Shown: positions 29,555 to 42,042, counted from the first letter of the stretch. The stretch: DNA of 64,000 nt from Vandiemenella viatica (GCA_031002005.1 CM061921.1:178506935-178570934); one strand, 5' to 3'. Numbers and translations are program-made. The notes: a model not told the origin generated them from the letters alone.

Positions 29555-31145
29555 TACGCACAACACTTGTTAGACGTGCGTATTCTACAACCCGATTATG
29601 CATGATCAGGCAGTATGCAGAGGTGTAGGCAGGAAAATTCTCATTGCTATAAAACTCCAAATAAATATCTATAAACTCCATTTTAACTGACTCATTTTGC
29701 TGTGAACAGTCAATTACAGCGATAGGAGCAATTGTGATAAAATTTTCATGGTTTAGTAGCGGCGAAGGATGACCTCATTCATAGTAAGACTGTTGGAATC
29801 TTGCATACATGTAGTACAACACTGTAGTTCAGTTTTTCTTAAAGTCTAGATTCATATTATCGTATGAGTACGCCATATCATTTAGGAAAACTTTGACAGT
29901 GGTAAGATTACAGTGGTCAAACAGGGCCGCACTTAATTCTGCATTGCGTTTCCTGTTTGTTTGAAATCCCAGAACCACGAACTTAGGTTTCTCAAGCTGC
30001 GCTGATGTTTTCAAAGACCACATTTGAGTCTTAATTATAGGAAGTAATGGGTACTCCAACAGATCCCATCTTCTGAAATTAATGCGAAGTGGTTTCTAAA
30101 TTTTTAAAATTCTAACAAATACTAGTTTCTCTTTTATACCTACTTGCAAAGATGCATCACTCATACTAGTTTACTGATGGTAACTTTACTCTGTTGAAGC
30201 TGTGGATTGGCTTGTATATATGCATTTGTATCGTACCTAGCTCGAATCAGTATTAGTTATTTTTTTTTTTATTGCAAGTATCCTTTTAAATTCTTCGCAA
30301 ATACCCAAAAGCGTGCTAAGTTGTATATATGTTAGGCTCAAAGACCGAAAACGCTCATTGAGCCAAATAAAACGACCACAACGCTTTCTGGTTTTTATTT
30401 ATACGGCCACAACACGTTATTCGCGTTACGTCACTTACAAAATACAGCCAGTACGCGCTGTGGTTAACTCAAAACGGCCACAACTCGAAATTTGCGTTTG
30501 GTCCAGGTCGCATTAACCACACATGATGACTCATTGGGTTTTTTTTAACCTTGTAACGCGACGGGCAAGAAGAATCATATATATTAAATGGAGCCCGGAC
30601 CTACTCATCGTGAAGCCACAACGTGTTGTGGCTGTTTAAAAAAAAAACACAACGGGTTGTGGTCGTTTTTTTTACTCAATGAGTGTTTCCGTCTTTGAGC
30701 TTAATATATGTACATCAAAGTAGCCATTTCCAAGATCGCGTTTCCCTCATCTTGCGTTTTTTAACACACCATTTTTCTTAGATCGGCGGAAATAAATGTC
30801 TTAATTGTGCTTGTGATACCAACGTTTCTGTTTCGGCCAATTTCAACTCCATTCAGTTCGTACCAAATTTTCTCAAACAGAAATGCGAATGAATTGGATG
30901 TGACAATTGAATTAGTATCTCCTGACCCATCTAATTTGATAAATCTTCCTTTAATATGAAACTGACTTTCGCACGGTAGTATATATGTATCTTGTTTCTT
31001 GATAAGTATTCAATTTCATCAATTATTAAATGTGATAGGCATATGTGGCCGATGGCTCAAAAACTGTATGCGCGTCACCGACTCGTGAAATTCCACATTG
31101 GAAGTTATGTCAAGCACCTCATCCATATTTTTTAACGGTATAGCC
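29555..31145 (-). pseudogene. Double-jelly-roll capsid-like protein, split by MITE
   Basis: On the - strand, an N-terminal block (about 30745-31145) has strands such as FHIKGRFIKLDG and IWYELNGVEIGR, ending near NVGITSTIKTFIS. After the MITE and a decayed spacer, a second block (about 29560-30100) contains TSAQLEKPKFVVLGFQTNRK, FDHCNLTTVKVFLND, NLDFKKN and FPAYTSAYCLI. Two beta-barrel blocks with this wording match what I know of major-capsid-like proteins of Polinton/adintovirus-type elements in arthropods. Stops, frame changes and the 366-bp insertion mean no particle protein can be made. It points toward the ORF at 29.1 kb. Confidence 0.55.
30335..30700. mobile_element. 366-bp MITE with ~45-bp TIRs, TTA target site
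   Basis: The left end (30335-30385, GGCTCAAAGACCGAAAACG, later AACGACCACAACGC) matches, inverted, the right end (30648-30700) with few mismatches. TTA lies immediately outside both ends (30332-30334 and 30701-30703). That 3-bp duplication is typical of PIF/Harbinger-like elements. Inside, CCACAAC-type motifs recur near 30378, 30408, 30477, 30613 and 30650 in both orientations. There is no transposase, so it is non-autonomous. It sits inside the capsid-like gene. Confidence 0.75.
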
Positions 31146-31240
31146 TAACGACAGCAGGAAGAGCACGTTCTCAGGTGTTAATCGTTTCACTGTTGGTTCA
31201 CGAATAACGACTTTGCGAAGTTGACGCTTCTTGTTGTAAC
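31130..31240 (-). CDS. Short basic ORF upstream of capsid-like gene
   Basis: The - strand reads MGTRYNKKRQLRKVVI, then REPTVKRLTPENVLFLLSLG, and ends within about 43 codons. A basic N-terminus with a following LTPENVLFLLSLGY segment suggests a small protein or the true N-terminus of the capsid-like gene by a frameshift. It begins at an ATG (about 31237). I do not know its role. Confidence 0.3.
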
Positions 31241-31299
31241 GAGTGCCCATTCTTTATATGTAGTCTTATTATAATGGTTTATCCTCCAAAATCCACTAA

Positions 31300-32611
31300 A
31301 AAACTGTCCTGTCAACAACTCTAATGTTGTTGTTGCTGAAAGTCTACAAAAGAATGCCCTACTCAGTAAAGTACAGTTTGGTTTTAGACAAGACGTTTCA
31401 ACAGATTCCGCAAATTTTGCTTTTGTCAACAACATACTGGAATCAATGCATAAAAAATTAAATTCCCTAGGTATATTCTGTGATCTTGCTAAAGCTTTTG
31501 ACTGTGTTGATCATGAGATTCTACTCGGTAAATTAGACCACTATGGAGTTAGTGGTAAGCCAGGACTTTGGTTTAAATCATACCTGGAAAATAGAAAGCA
31601 ATGTGTATCACTGAAAGATGCTAATACATGAGATATTATAAACTCAGAATGGGGTATAGCTAAATGTGGTGTGCCTCAGGGTTCAATTCTTGGCCCTCTG
31701 CTGTTCTTAATCTATATAAATGATCTCCCCATATACTAGGTAATAATGAATAGGTGGTGCTCTTTGCAGATGATACTAGCATATCGTTGAAAGACCCATC
31801 AGCACAAAACCTCAAAAACACAGCAAATGAAGCTATAAAGAAAATTAACAGGTGGTTTAATGCCAACAAACTAATACTTAATGTAGGAAACACACAGTTA
31901 CTTCAGTTTGTTACAAAAAAATAAAACAAAGAACAGTTATAATGTTATACCAGAAGGAAAAGCAATCAATGAAAGCAGATTCACAAAATTCCTGGGTGTA
32001 TATATAGATAACAAATTGTATTGGAAACAGCATATTCAACAACTTCTTAAAAAACTGAATTCTGCAACATTTTCACTGAGGGTAATATCTAGAATAGCTA
32101 ATATAGAAACCAGAAAGTTAGTATATTTTGCATATTTTCATTCCCTGCTCATGTATGGCATCTCATTGTGGGGTAATTCGTCACAAGCACAGAGGGTATT
32201 TAAATTTCAAAAGCGTGCTATAAGAACTATTTGTAGAGCAAGCCCACAGACGTCGTGCAGAAATCTATTTAAAAACCTGGGTGTACTAACATTGCCATCA
32301 CAGTATGTATATTCCGTACTGTCATTTGTAGTGGAAAATCCTGAACACTTCAATCTTAATGCTGACATATATAGCCATAATACTAGGAATAAATATAATA
32401 TTCACAAGGATTACAAATCACTGTTAATTGTACAGAAAGGGTTAACATTTACTGGAGCTTCCTTATTCAATGTCTTACCAACAGAAATTAAATTTTATCT
32501 GCAAAATCCCAACTACTTTAAGTCCAAACTGAAAGAGTTTCTGTTTCAGAACCCATTTTACTCTGTGAAAGAATTTTCTTCTTGGAATTTGGTAACTAAG
32601 AATGACTGATA
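31300..32611 (+). pseudogene. LINE ORF2 (reverse transcriptase), 5'-truncated
   Basis: The reading begins in the RT fingers (LLSKVQFGFRQDVSTDSA, about 31367). It continues through GIFCDLAKAFDCVDH (about 31470-31515), the [20 protein letters not shown] box (about 31670-31730) and the catalytic LFADDTSI (about 31760). A 233-codon frame then runs to 32609 with FLGVYIDNKLYWKQHI, RKLVYFAYFHSLLMYGISLW and the closing VLPTEIKFYLQNPNYFKSKL block. Stops at 31629 and about 31737, plus a frame change before 31908, disable it. The catalytic FADD is intact. This family differs from the 5.8/46/48-kb LINEs. Its 3' region contains GTTCCACATCCCC.AGATT at about 33156. Confidence 0.85.
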
Positions 32612-33215
32612 AAATAGTATATATGGTGTATGGAAGGGGAAGGTTACAAAGTTGTCCACAATTACTAAAATGATATATGGCTTTTTTTTTCTTTCTGTTG
32701 AAACTTTTGACAAATGAAGTAATTACACCGTTTACAAAATTTCACTCATATATAGTAACTAACATGGGATAGCATGCACTCAAAAACTGCTGTGAAAAAT
32801 TATCATGCTAACAGGTTTTTAAGTAATTGACAGCTTATGAGTTGTTGGTAATATAATTGATATTGCTAATAGGTGTTTGTACTGTTTCACATAAATAGCA
32901 ACTACTATGATATAATATGTAGTCGCAAATTACAGCGAAACTTACATGGTAACTGGTTTGTAAGAAAATAACTGGTTATTAGATGCTGGTAACAAGTGTA
33001 TACACTGTTCCACATAATAAGTATTCATTAACTCGGATTGTATGTGTAGATTACAGGAGATATTGGTTATACTAATGGGTTGTAGCTAACTTGTCAATAT
33101 ATAATAATATTATCAATTATATAGTAATATTGACATTAAAGATAAGTGTATGTACTGTTCCACATCCCCGAGATTATTCTCACATGGGATCAAAGTGAAC
33201 ATATCTATCTGTCTA
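32612..33215 (+). other. 3' region of the 31.3-kb LINE
   Basis: AT-rich sequence with internal repeats of a GT.TGT.TGTTCCACAT segment near 32880, 32995 and 33150. It ends with CTCACATGGGATCAAAGTGAAC, which has the look of a LINE 3' terminus. Confidence 0.5.
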
Positions 33216-34555
33216 ATTTCCGCAGATTATAATTAATTTTCGGACTTATTTTCTTCACTCTGAGCAATGTTAAATTTTTTTCCCCTCTTCAAGTAGACTA
33301 ATTTAACTGATCCGGAAAGATGTTAACATTTCAATAATAGTGACGTATTTATAAATGTAATGATGGAAAACTGATGAAACACCGGTTCACAATTTTAAGA
33401 AGTCAGAGCTCAAACTAATTTTCTTCTGATGTTGAGAAATCATTTTCTGATCAGTCCAAAGACAGAATCTGGCATTCATCATATTGAAATGAAGAATATG
33501 ACCCAGTAGTTCTTTCAGTATGAAGGTACCCGAAGAAGGAAAAGTTTAGCTTTTCTATTGTGACTATTTTTAACTTTTTTGTTCATTGTTATACCAAAAT
33601 CTGCATACGGGTCCAGGAAATCTAAGCATGATACTCCTTGCTAATCAAATTTTGTCAAGACCAACAAAATATATTAAAGTGCATTTTTCATATTACATGC
33701 TACTTGAATTCAAGTGCACCCCTGGGTTTTAAATTATAACCTTGTATATAAGTCACCTTCCATTCTATTTTTTCCCCTATTTTCCTATTTTTGTGTATAG
33801 AGACTACCTAAAGTTTAGCTGGCAAGGTGCCAACGTCTACGTTAATTTTATACCACCTTTAATGCAATATCTGGAAAATAAAATTACGAAATAAATAACA
33901 ATCATACCATTCATATGAGAAAATTAGGGAAAAAATACAAGAAATTAACTTGTCTACTTCTTTTATTCTCTATAAAACAACACAGTTTTGTTTTATTTCT
34001 GTCTGATTGACACATTTTGCTTTTTATTGTGCATTTTTGCAGCATGATAAATCTCAACCTGACAAACATATCAATCATTTTCTTCGAAAGCAGGATAACA
34101 TGATTTTCAGGATCCGGCGTGTGTTAGCGGAAATCTGTATCGAAAGAAAGTATTAAACATGTGATCAGCAGGTTAGATCACATCCAGGCGTTAAGATTGT
34201 AAACGATTCTGAACTTATTTAAATGCTTACTTACTTGTGAAACGACAAATTTGTGTTTCTTGTAGCACGGTTGGTGCAGTTATATGCAGCGCAAGACTTA
34301 ACCATCGTAGAAAACACTTGTAAACCAAAAATATACGAGCATGCGATCATGTCAATACGTCTAAACTGTACAAAAGTAAACACCGAAAGCTATCGGTTGC
34401 CCTCAATATGGTGGCGAGCGCATCGTTCAATTTGCGAAGAAATACTAGCGCCGTTGCTCCTTCTAGTGTATAATATTCAAACTTCTTTGGTTGCGTTTGA
34501 CACAACAGTATATTGAAAAACCTGTAGAGTGCATGTTAGAATCCAACTAACTTTC
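33216..34555. other. AT-rich intronic DNA, nothing recognised
   Basis: No supported gene or repeat pair. The 87-codon frame at 34253-34516 has no recognisable features. Confidence 0.35.
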
Positions 34556-34665
34556 GCGCACCAGATGTCAGATTGATTAATTGTGGGATAGTTGGACTTC
34601 CATAGGCAGGATTCTACCGGATTACCCCCTCCCCCCACAGCACGTGCCGTTGACATGGTGAGTAA
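34556..34665 (+). repeat. Dispersed repeat; inverted copy at 39893-40016
   Basis: CACCAGATGT..GATTGATTAATTGTGGGA, GTTGGACTTCCATAG, GGATTACCCCC and CCCACAGCACGTGCCGTTGACA all have counterparts in reverse orientation at 39893-40016. The CCCCCCACAG...GTGAGTAA look of this copy imitates splice sites but is part of the repeat. Confidence 0.6.
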
Positions 34666-34974
34666 TTGTAGGATAGGTGGTATTTCACAGACTGTATGTA
34701 ACCGTCTGCGAGCTTCAGTCTGCAGTGATGGCTCGTCAAGTGCAGCTGTTCACGTCACTATACCAACTCTAAGATGGCTATTGAAAACGTTAAGTTAATC
34801 ATCCAAGCATGATCAACAAGGTGAACTTTAGTTCAAAGAATCCAGGAATTGGACGTAGTGTCCGTGATCTTCACAGATAGAACCCAGGCAGAAGACATAC
34901 ATCTCCAGTTCATCATTGGATTTTACACTTTTAAGACATGAACCCATTGCTTATAAAAATTTACATCTATTATT

Positions 34975-37592
34975 CAGTATAATGTTAATATGGTTTGTGT
35001 TACTACTTGTTTGTCAATAGTATAAATAAAAACACACTGTATTTGATTCATTTTTTTTTATTTTCGCCACCAATCATTGCAAAAAGTGCTTTATTAAATT
35101 ATTTGTCTTGAGTTCTTGTAGTGGCATTTTTTATCTCTTACAGACGTAACATTGGCATCATCAGCCACGCAGACATCTTCATGCATCCAACACTCGATGA
35201 CATACATTGTGGTAAATAGCAGTTAGCATGTATCAAATGCCACTTTCAATAAAATCAATTAAAAAGGTGTGAAAAATGCCAAAATAGGGTAAAATAATCA
35301 AATTTCACAAATATAACAAAAATTGGTAATAATTATATCAATTCCCTCCATGCATCAATTAACCAGTTCACATGACAATTCCACTTGTCTGTATCACAGA
35401 GCACTGTGCCGACTATAAGATGCGTATTCTTTACACCAACGGACTACAGAAAAGTGTGGTGTATGAACAAAAAAAGTTTACATGTTTCTGCTCTCATTGC
35501 AGTCTGCAGAAAAACCTGCAGAGTTCCACCACACATATCACGTTAACATCATGCGGGTGAACAAAGAATGACAGCTATAGATGTTTGCGTCACAGACCTC
35601 AAAGTTATTTATCGCAGGTACAGACAGCATATATGCTGACACAGAAGCTGACATTAACACAACAAGGCATGGCCAAAACTGCTGTCTATCATCATAAGGC
35701 AGACGATCCATCATAATATACGTTAAGCTCACGTTAATATAGGATGTTAAATTGTGTCATACATTCTATTAGGAAAAGTTAGATTAGAGTAAGTTCAGGT
35801 TAGGTTAGTATACAACACCTTACCTGCTCTGTAGATAGTTAGATTGTATTAGTCTATATTAAAAAACGAGCACGGTGTTACAGTCTTGTGCCCTGTGAAG
35901 GCAAAATCGTTTTTTCTATTCACATGATGCCGTTGAGACTGAGAAATTACAAATGTGCGTCAGCTTGTCGAGGTGGCGTGGCCCCTGCTGCGAACGACGA
36001 ATTCAGGTATTTGTGCGTGGGTTATCCAGATTATTACCGCCGGTAGATCACGTTTTTAATTCCAAATTATTAGGGTAGGTGCGTGTGGCAGTCGGTTGAG
36101 GTATCTGAGCCCATGCAGCTCTACTATCCGAGACTCGCTCCTTGTAGACCACACAACGTCTACCCTTTAAGCCTTTGGCAACTACCCAATCCCAACTATT
36201 CGGGAATGGATTTTTGTCAGTATGCAACATATGTGCGGTAGGAGTATAGCGTAAGCGACCCCGACGAATACTCTTCAAACATTATGAGGGAAGCCCTGTA
36301 AACAAGAATGCTAAGGGGATATCGATTCATTACGTGAGGTGTATTTCTGGAGATTTGGTGAGATCTGATTGGATCCCTCCCCCTAAGGTGACGTGAAATT
36401 TCGCCGGACTCCCCCTCCCTTATTTCAACTCACGTAATTAATGGACGCCCCCTAAGAGGGGGGTTCCCACTGGACTTGGCTGGTCTCCCGTCTAGGTATT
36501 GGCCCCTAACTGACAGAAATTTTATTGGATGGGAGTTCTGCGACTCTGCACTTCTCCTTTATTGACATGAAACAAAGGTTTGAAAAGCTGGAGTAGTTGT
36601 GGGGTAGCGGGGGATGTTATCTCTCAAGAAAACAAGTGCGGTACTTGGACGCTGGTTATCCTGAGCCAACGCGGCCACGGCAAGCTGACATCATATGTAA
36701 GTCACAAACAACTTTGACTAAACAATGAACATGACTGTACACTGCGCTAGGATGTTAACCTAGACTAACGCAATGTAACAAATAGAGGTGTGGTGGATAA
36801 CCGAATCTAACCTAACCTTTCCTAAAATTATACGACACACAATTTAACATCCTACACTAACATAAGTTATGATGGATGGTGTGCCTACTGTTGTGTTAAT
36901 GTCAGCTTCTGTGTCATTATATGCACTGTCTGATCATTTGACTATAACACTGAGCTCTGTGATTCAAACATCTATAATTGTCATCCTTTGGTCACCCTCA
37001 TGATGGTGACGTGATTTGTGTGGTGGGGGCTTTACAGGTTTATCAGGAGACTACCATGACAGCAGAAACACGCATATTTTTGTAGATACTTTTCTGTAGT
37101 TCGTTGGTGAGATGAATACGCATTGTATAAATGAGACTGTGCTCTGTGATGCAGGGAAGTGCTATTGTCATGTCGACCGTTGACTTCATTTATGGATGAA
37201 ATTGACCTAACGTTTACCAATGTTTGTTATTTTTTATGAAATTTAATGATTTTGACCAGCTTTCATGATTTTTTACGTCTTTTGTGCATTTTCACTTATT
37301 TTTAATGAAATTAATTGAAAGTGGCAGTTGATATAAGCTAAGTTCTGTCCAACACAATGTATGTCATCGAGTATTGGCTGCACGAAGATGTCTATGTGTC
37401 TGAGTATGCCAAAGTGACGTCTGTAAGAGATAAAACAAGAAGTCAAGAAAAATAATTTTACAAAGCACTTTATTTGTAATGCATAGTGGGGGATATAAAA
37501 AAATGAATCAAATACAATGTTTATTTATTGATACTTTAGACAAACGAGTAGTACCACAAACATCATATCCAGGAATATGATTCGTAATTAGT
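34975..37592. mobile_element. 2.6-kb foldback element with ~0.8-kb inverted arms
   Basis: The left arm (34975-35830) and right arm (36775-37592) are diverged reverse complements. Matching blocks include TGTATTTGATTCATTTTTTT (35038) with its inverse at 37500, ACATACATTGT near 35200 with ACAATGTATGTCATCGAG at 37354, and TAACCTAAC/GTTAGGTTAG near the inner ends. No transposase is recognisable in either arm. The centre (35830-36775) carries its own small MITE at 36315-36452. The structure fits a foldback-type or long-TIR non-autonomous DNA transposon. Confidence 0.7.
36315..36452. mobile_element. Short GGGGGCGTCCAT-type MITE, copy 1
   Basis: The left end GGGGATATCGATTCATTACG and right end CGTAATTAATGGACGCCCCC are degenerate inverted repeats matching the elements at 54815 and 62041. 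TAA lies on both sides (36312-36314 and 36453-36455), suggesting a 3-bp target duplication. It is nested in the foldback element. Confidence 0.65.
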
Positions 37593-38690
37593 ATATTACT
37601 CACATCATGCAATATAATTAGCATCTGCGTGCACTTCAGTGCACCCGCCAAGTCAAGTCAACGGCGACACTTCCTACCATTTCCTCGAAGCGATTCGGGC
37701 CATTTTTGTACCTCAATTTCTTCGGTCTTAGTGGCGCCACATATCTCAAATTTCTATTATGCATGGATATAACCAAAATTAGCAAACACAATATATTTTG
37801 TTTATTTCCTGTTTTTAGTTTGGGTGTTATTTATACGCAAATATCACCGATTTTGCCACTTACTCACTCAGTACTAACTGACTGACGGTTATCAAAACTC
37901 TAAGGTACTTCCCGCTGTCGTAGAAAGCTGAAATTTGGTACACAGATAAAAATGTGCCCTTATATTATGAGAAAAGTGTGAAACTCGTAAATTTCCATAT
38001 ATCTACCCTTCATCTATCCACCTCCTCCCCATGAAACTGCTTTCTATCCTTATATCTGAATATACGTAATATTTTCATTATAGACGGAGCTTACTAATTT
38101 TAACTAATGTGTCAAATTTTACTTCCTTCCTCCTCTTACTTTGGATGTTAGTGAAATTAAAAAACAAAAAATCGACTACAATACCCCGACATCAAAATTC
38201 CACTGTACTTCCAATAGTCCTGGGAACAAGTAATTTGGTACACATTTATGGTTTTATCCTTAAATTGTAGGAAAAGTCTATTATTGACATTGTCCCCCAT
38301 ATTTATTTACTTATAACCCCAAACATGAAAATTTCTGGCACCCATTTGCAGGTTAATTGCTTTGCTTTGGATGAAGCTTTATATAAGATTTTTTCTGATT
38401 CATAGAGATCAGCAAGTATAACTAACATCTTAAAATCAACATTGTTACTATGCTTAGTTTGGAAGTTACTCGTTGCTTACTTATGGTGGTAGTAAAAACC
38501 ATCAATAATCTGCATTTCTCGGCTACGGCGGCGCACACCGATTGTATTCAGAAAGTGGGGCATTGTTGTTAATGTATATTTTTGTCTAGATCAATTCTGC
38601 ATTTTTGAAATGTTCTTATTTACCGATGTTCAAATGAAATCATTACATTTGAGAGACGATTCAGAATAAATGATCAAATTACAAAAAGAA
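37593..38690. other. AT-rich DNA with a diverged repeated segment
   Basis: AGCTGAAATTTGGTACACAGAT (37929-37950) is echoed by AAGTAATTTGGTACACATTTAT (38230-38251), each followed by a TTATATTATGAGAAAAGT or TAAATTGTAGGAAAAGT block. This looks like an old duplicated or dispersed repeat about 300 bp long. TATTACTCACATCATGCAATAT at 37600 recurs at 39253. No ORF is supported. Confidence 0.4.
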
Positions 38691-38701
38691 ATGAGATTAC
38701 A

Positions 38702-39246
38702 CAAAAACAACTCTTGTAAAAATAGGCCAAGTCTCGTGTTATGAGATTTTTTTCTGAGCCAAGACTATGCTTTTCAGTGTATATTCACTTCACTTTGTGA
38801 AACAGATACGTTTCTCTCGGTATTATAGAACGTTTATTTAGACTTAAAAAATCCTAGTGACTTGACTATTATGCATGTCATAATTTAACTGAAATGGAAA
38901 AGATCATATGTATTATTTATGCTATGACTTCTCAAACCCAAAAGATGTGCAAGGGAAGTCTTGGTTTTTAAGTATTTGTACCTTTGATAAAGTAATACAT
39001 TTAAGCTGTTTATATAGGTTTACGAAAACATGACATGCATAATACGAGCATCGTAGCCACATCATCAGAATTTTTTTTAAAATTCTAAATAAACGATCTA
39101 TAACACCGAGAGAAACGAATCTGTTTCAGAGAGTGAAGTGAATAGAATACACTGAAAAGTACATACTTCCCTCAGAACAAGGTCTCATAACTTTTTGTAA
39201 CTACACAAGCAAGATACTTGACCTATTTTTACAAGAGTTGGTTTTG
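38702..39246. mobile_element. ~545-bp foldback/MITE with ~180-215-bp arms
   Basis: The left arm (38702-38882) and right arm (39030-39246) are inverted copies. CAACTCTTGTAAAAATAGG, TTTTCAGTGTAT, CACTTCACT, GAAACAGAT.CGTTTCTCTCGG and ATTATGCATGTCAT occur on the left and in reverse complement on the right, with a loop of about 150 bp. There is no coding sequence. The target duplication is not clear. Confidence 0.7.
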
Positions 39247-39249
39247 TGG

Positions 39250-42035
39250 GATATTACTCACATCACGCAATATTAGTAAATTTTAAATCCAATGAGTTGA
39301 TTCTTAATGGGGTATAGTCCAATGATGAACTTGAGTCACATAATAATTTTCAATTTACACATCAACCAGTTTTTGAACCTTAGACCTATAGTAAGTAGCA
39401 TTTTACTAGCTTACATGTTCACAAACTCCTAGTAGTATGTTGTAACTTGGTGACACGACTACTTCAGTCATTTCAGGCTGCACGTTGGTCAGGTTCCACT
39501 ATGTCGATTCTGTGAAGAAGACGCAGCTGGCAGGATAAGTATCTAGGTAAAAACATACAGTTTTCACCCCAGCCACCAATCGTCAAGCGACGTTGTGCTT
39601 GTCGAGTTGGACATTGGCCTTTGTGCTGCTAGTGAACAAATCGAACATTACATCCAATTTCTGGATTAGCATATTCCATCTTTGTACGAAAGTTTACATT
39701 TGTCTGGTCCCATTTTTTTAAAGATTAAAACAAGCTCAAACTCATGCTTGGATGATTAGGCTAATGCCAAACGTTTTGAGTCGCCGGCGATGAACTGGTG
39801 CACTCACATGAATAGCAGCACTTGATGACCTATCGCAAAAGACTAAAGCTTGCAGAACGGTTATATTCTGTCTGTGAAAGACCAGTAGTACCAAAATTCC
39901 TTACTCTGTCAACGGCACGTGCTGTGGGAGGCGTGGTGGGGGTAATCCTAAAGAATCGTGTCTATGGAAGCCCACCTGTCCCACAATTAATGAATGTAAC
40001 ATCTGGTGTGGGTATACAACCTTTATTCTAACACGATATCTAAAGGTTTTACGCTATATTGGTTTGGCAAATCAACTGACATATCATGTATATCGGGGAG
40101 AGAATTAACGTAATTTTTCTTCAAAATTAATTTCATTGGGATTGAGCGCTTAATTTGGTGACAATTTCCCCATCCATGTTTCCCATTTCCTTTTTCCACC
40201 TAATTTTTTCATTTTCAATGATTTTATATCAATTATCGAGATATTTGCAAGAAATATCGAGAATTAATCGAATTTTTATTGTTTAAATAATTTAAGAAGC
40301 TGTGTCAGAGATACAGGGAGCTCTATGAAAATCATCGCTGAGACAAGGTTTCGAACGGCGAAGTTTCCATCCCCAGACAGACACCTTAAGCTCTTGACAT
40401 TTGCTGTAAGGAATAAAAGGGTACTAACTGATGAGTAAAACTGACTGTGATTTACAGGGTCAAGTTGAATTAAACTTATTTCTTAAATTTTTATAGCAAT
40501 ACAAAACCGATTCCCTGTGTGTAGTACATAGTCCATAGCACAGCTAACATATTTGCAGCATATTTTCGGAACCTCACATCATACTATCTTTCATTAAAAG
40601 CGGACGGGAAAAATTTTCATGTAAACAGCGATCAGACAGTTAGAAATGTGTTAGCTCAAGAGCTTGTCTCGTTTCGAACGTACCTTTAGTTAATTACACA
40701 TAAATACCAAAGCAGTTGGATATAACTCACTGTACACCTCATACAAATATAATTCCATTAAAAAAATGTGATTTTTAATTCTTAACAAGCTCAGAAAAAC
40801 GATTTGTTTTATGGATCTCACTGTAAATATTCGCACATTTACTCATTGCATTCAAAACAAATATACTGTAATAGGTTAATAACTAACAAAACAAACACTA
40901 TTAGGTTTTTTAAAAGATACATAATTCTTGCAAAAGAATTTGTTTCTATTTTTCAGCTTATAAAAAAAACGTCTTATTAATATTTACCGCGCAATAATTC
41001 AACTTATTAAGAGTAAAATGCACGCAATCATGATGGTACAACAAACTTTTCCAAAAATTCATTAGGTTAATTTTGTTGTAGGGTAGTAATAAGAAATGCA
41101 TGAACTTTACGACTCCCTAAACCCTTATAAGTTGAAAACCTATCTTTTCTTTGATACGTACAGCATTTATTGTCCCCATAAACTTTCTTCTCTTGTCGAC
41201 TTGAGAGGAGTAATCACTATTTTATTTACAAGTTAGAGCAAACACACGACACACACAGCTGATAGTTAACGAATCTACCACACAGGTCCTAGCAGTTCGA
41301 AAGGAAACGATACGTTCACAGTTCCGTAATTAAAATGGTTTCAAAGATAACTCGGTTAACTCTTCATTGTTAAATGTCATAGCCCGATTCGATCCACATA
41401 TGTGTATTAGAGATCTTGTAAGAGTTTGTGTGTTCTGTAATTCACCGCTAGGAAAATGTCGGTGGACTATTACTTTGCGATAGTTCAAGTACTCGTTACT
41501 TCCGAATATGAATATTGCTATTCCCCTATTATATATCATATTAAGACAAAATGAATAACTGAAACACAACTATTATAAAGCCTATAGAATCGATTTATTC
41601 CTTTTTTTAGGTATATTACCCAACTGTCTGATACCCTTGTCACCAAATAAAAAATCTTAAACTCGTGTGTTTGGAATAAACAGATACTTTACGGGCACTG
41701 TCATTTCTTCCCTACCAGATGACACTCCTAACTATTCTCCTAATTTTCATCCAGGCTTAGTAGAAACTGTAAGATGTGCTTATCTGGCAATGTCTCTACA
41801 CCCCCACCTTACTATGATACGATCACCCACCTACTTTCGTCCAGTTCAGCTTGACGGCAACAGGTTATTAGATCCTGTACCAACAACACATTACCCGCAC
41901 TTAATGTGTTCTTTATCGTTCTGGTGAATGTTCTCGGTGATACAGTTTACAAATATATCATATATTTTTAGAGCTAAACCAGTGACAAATTGAACATCAT
42001 CCACCTGAAGGCAGGAAAATTATCTGTGCTATCAA
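39250..42035. other. AT-rich intronic DNA
   Basis: Apart from the inverted repeat partner at 39893-40016 (see 34556-34665), nothing is supported. The 69- and 86-codon frames at 39822 and 41667 show no recognisable motif. Confidence 0.35.
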
Positions 42036-42038
42036 ATT

Positions 42039-42042
<4 letters not shown>

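Noticed and set aside
34618..34665. 17-bp micro-exon between CCCCCCACAG and GTGAGTAA
   Set aside because: The segment is part of a dispersed repeat with an inverted copy at 39893-40016, so the splice-like look is a repeat feature.
39480..39560. Exon between CATTTCAG and GGATAAG
   Set aside because: No GT donor at the right place, and the reading loosely resembles a LINE C-terminal tail; too weak to list.
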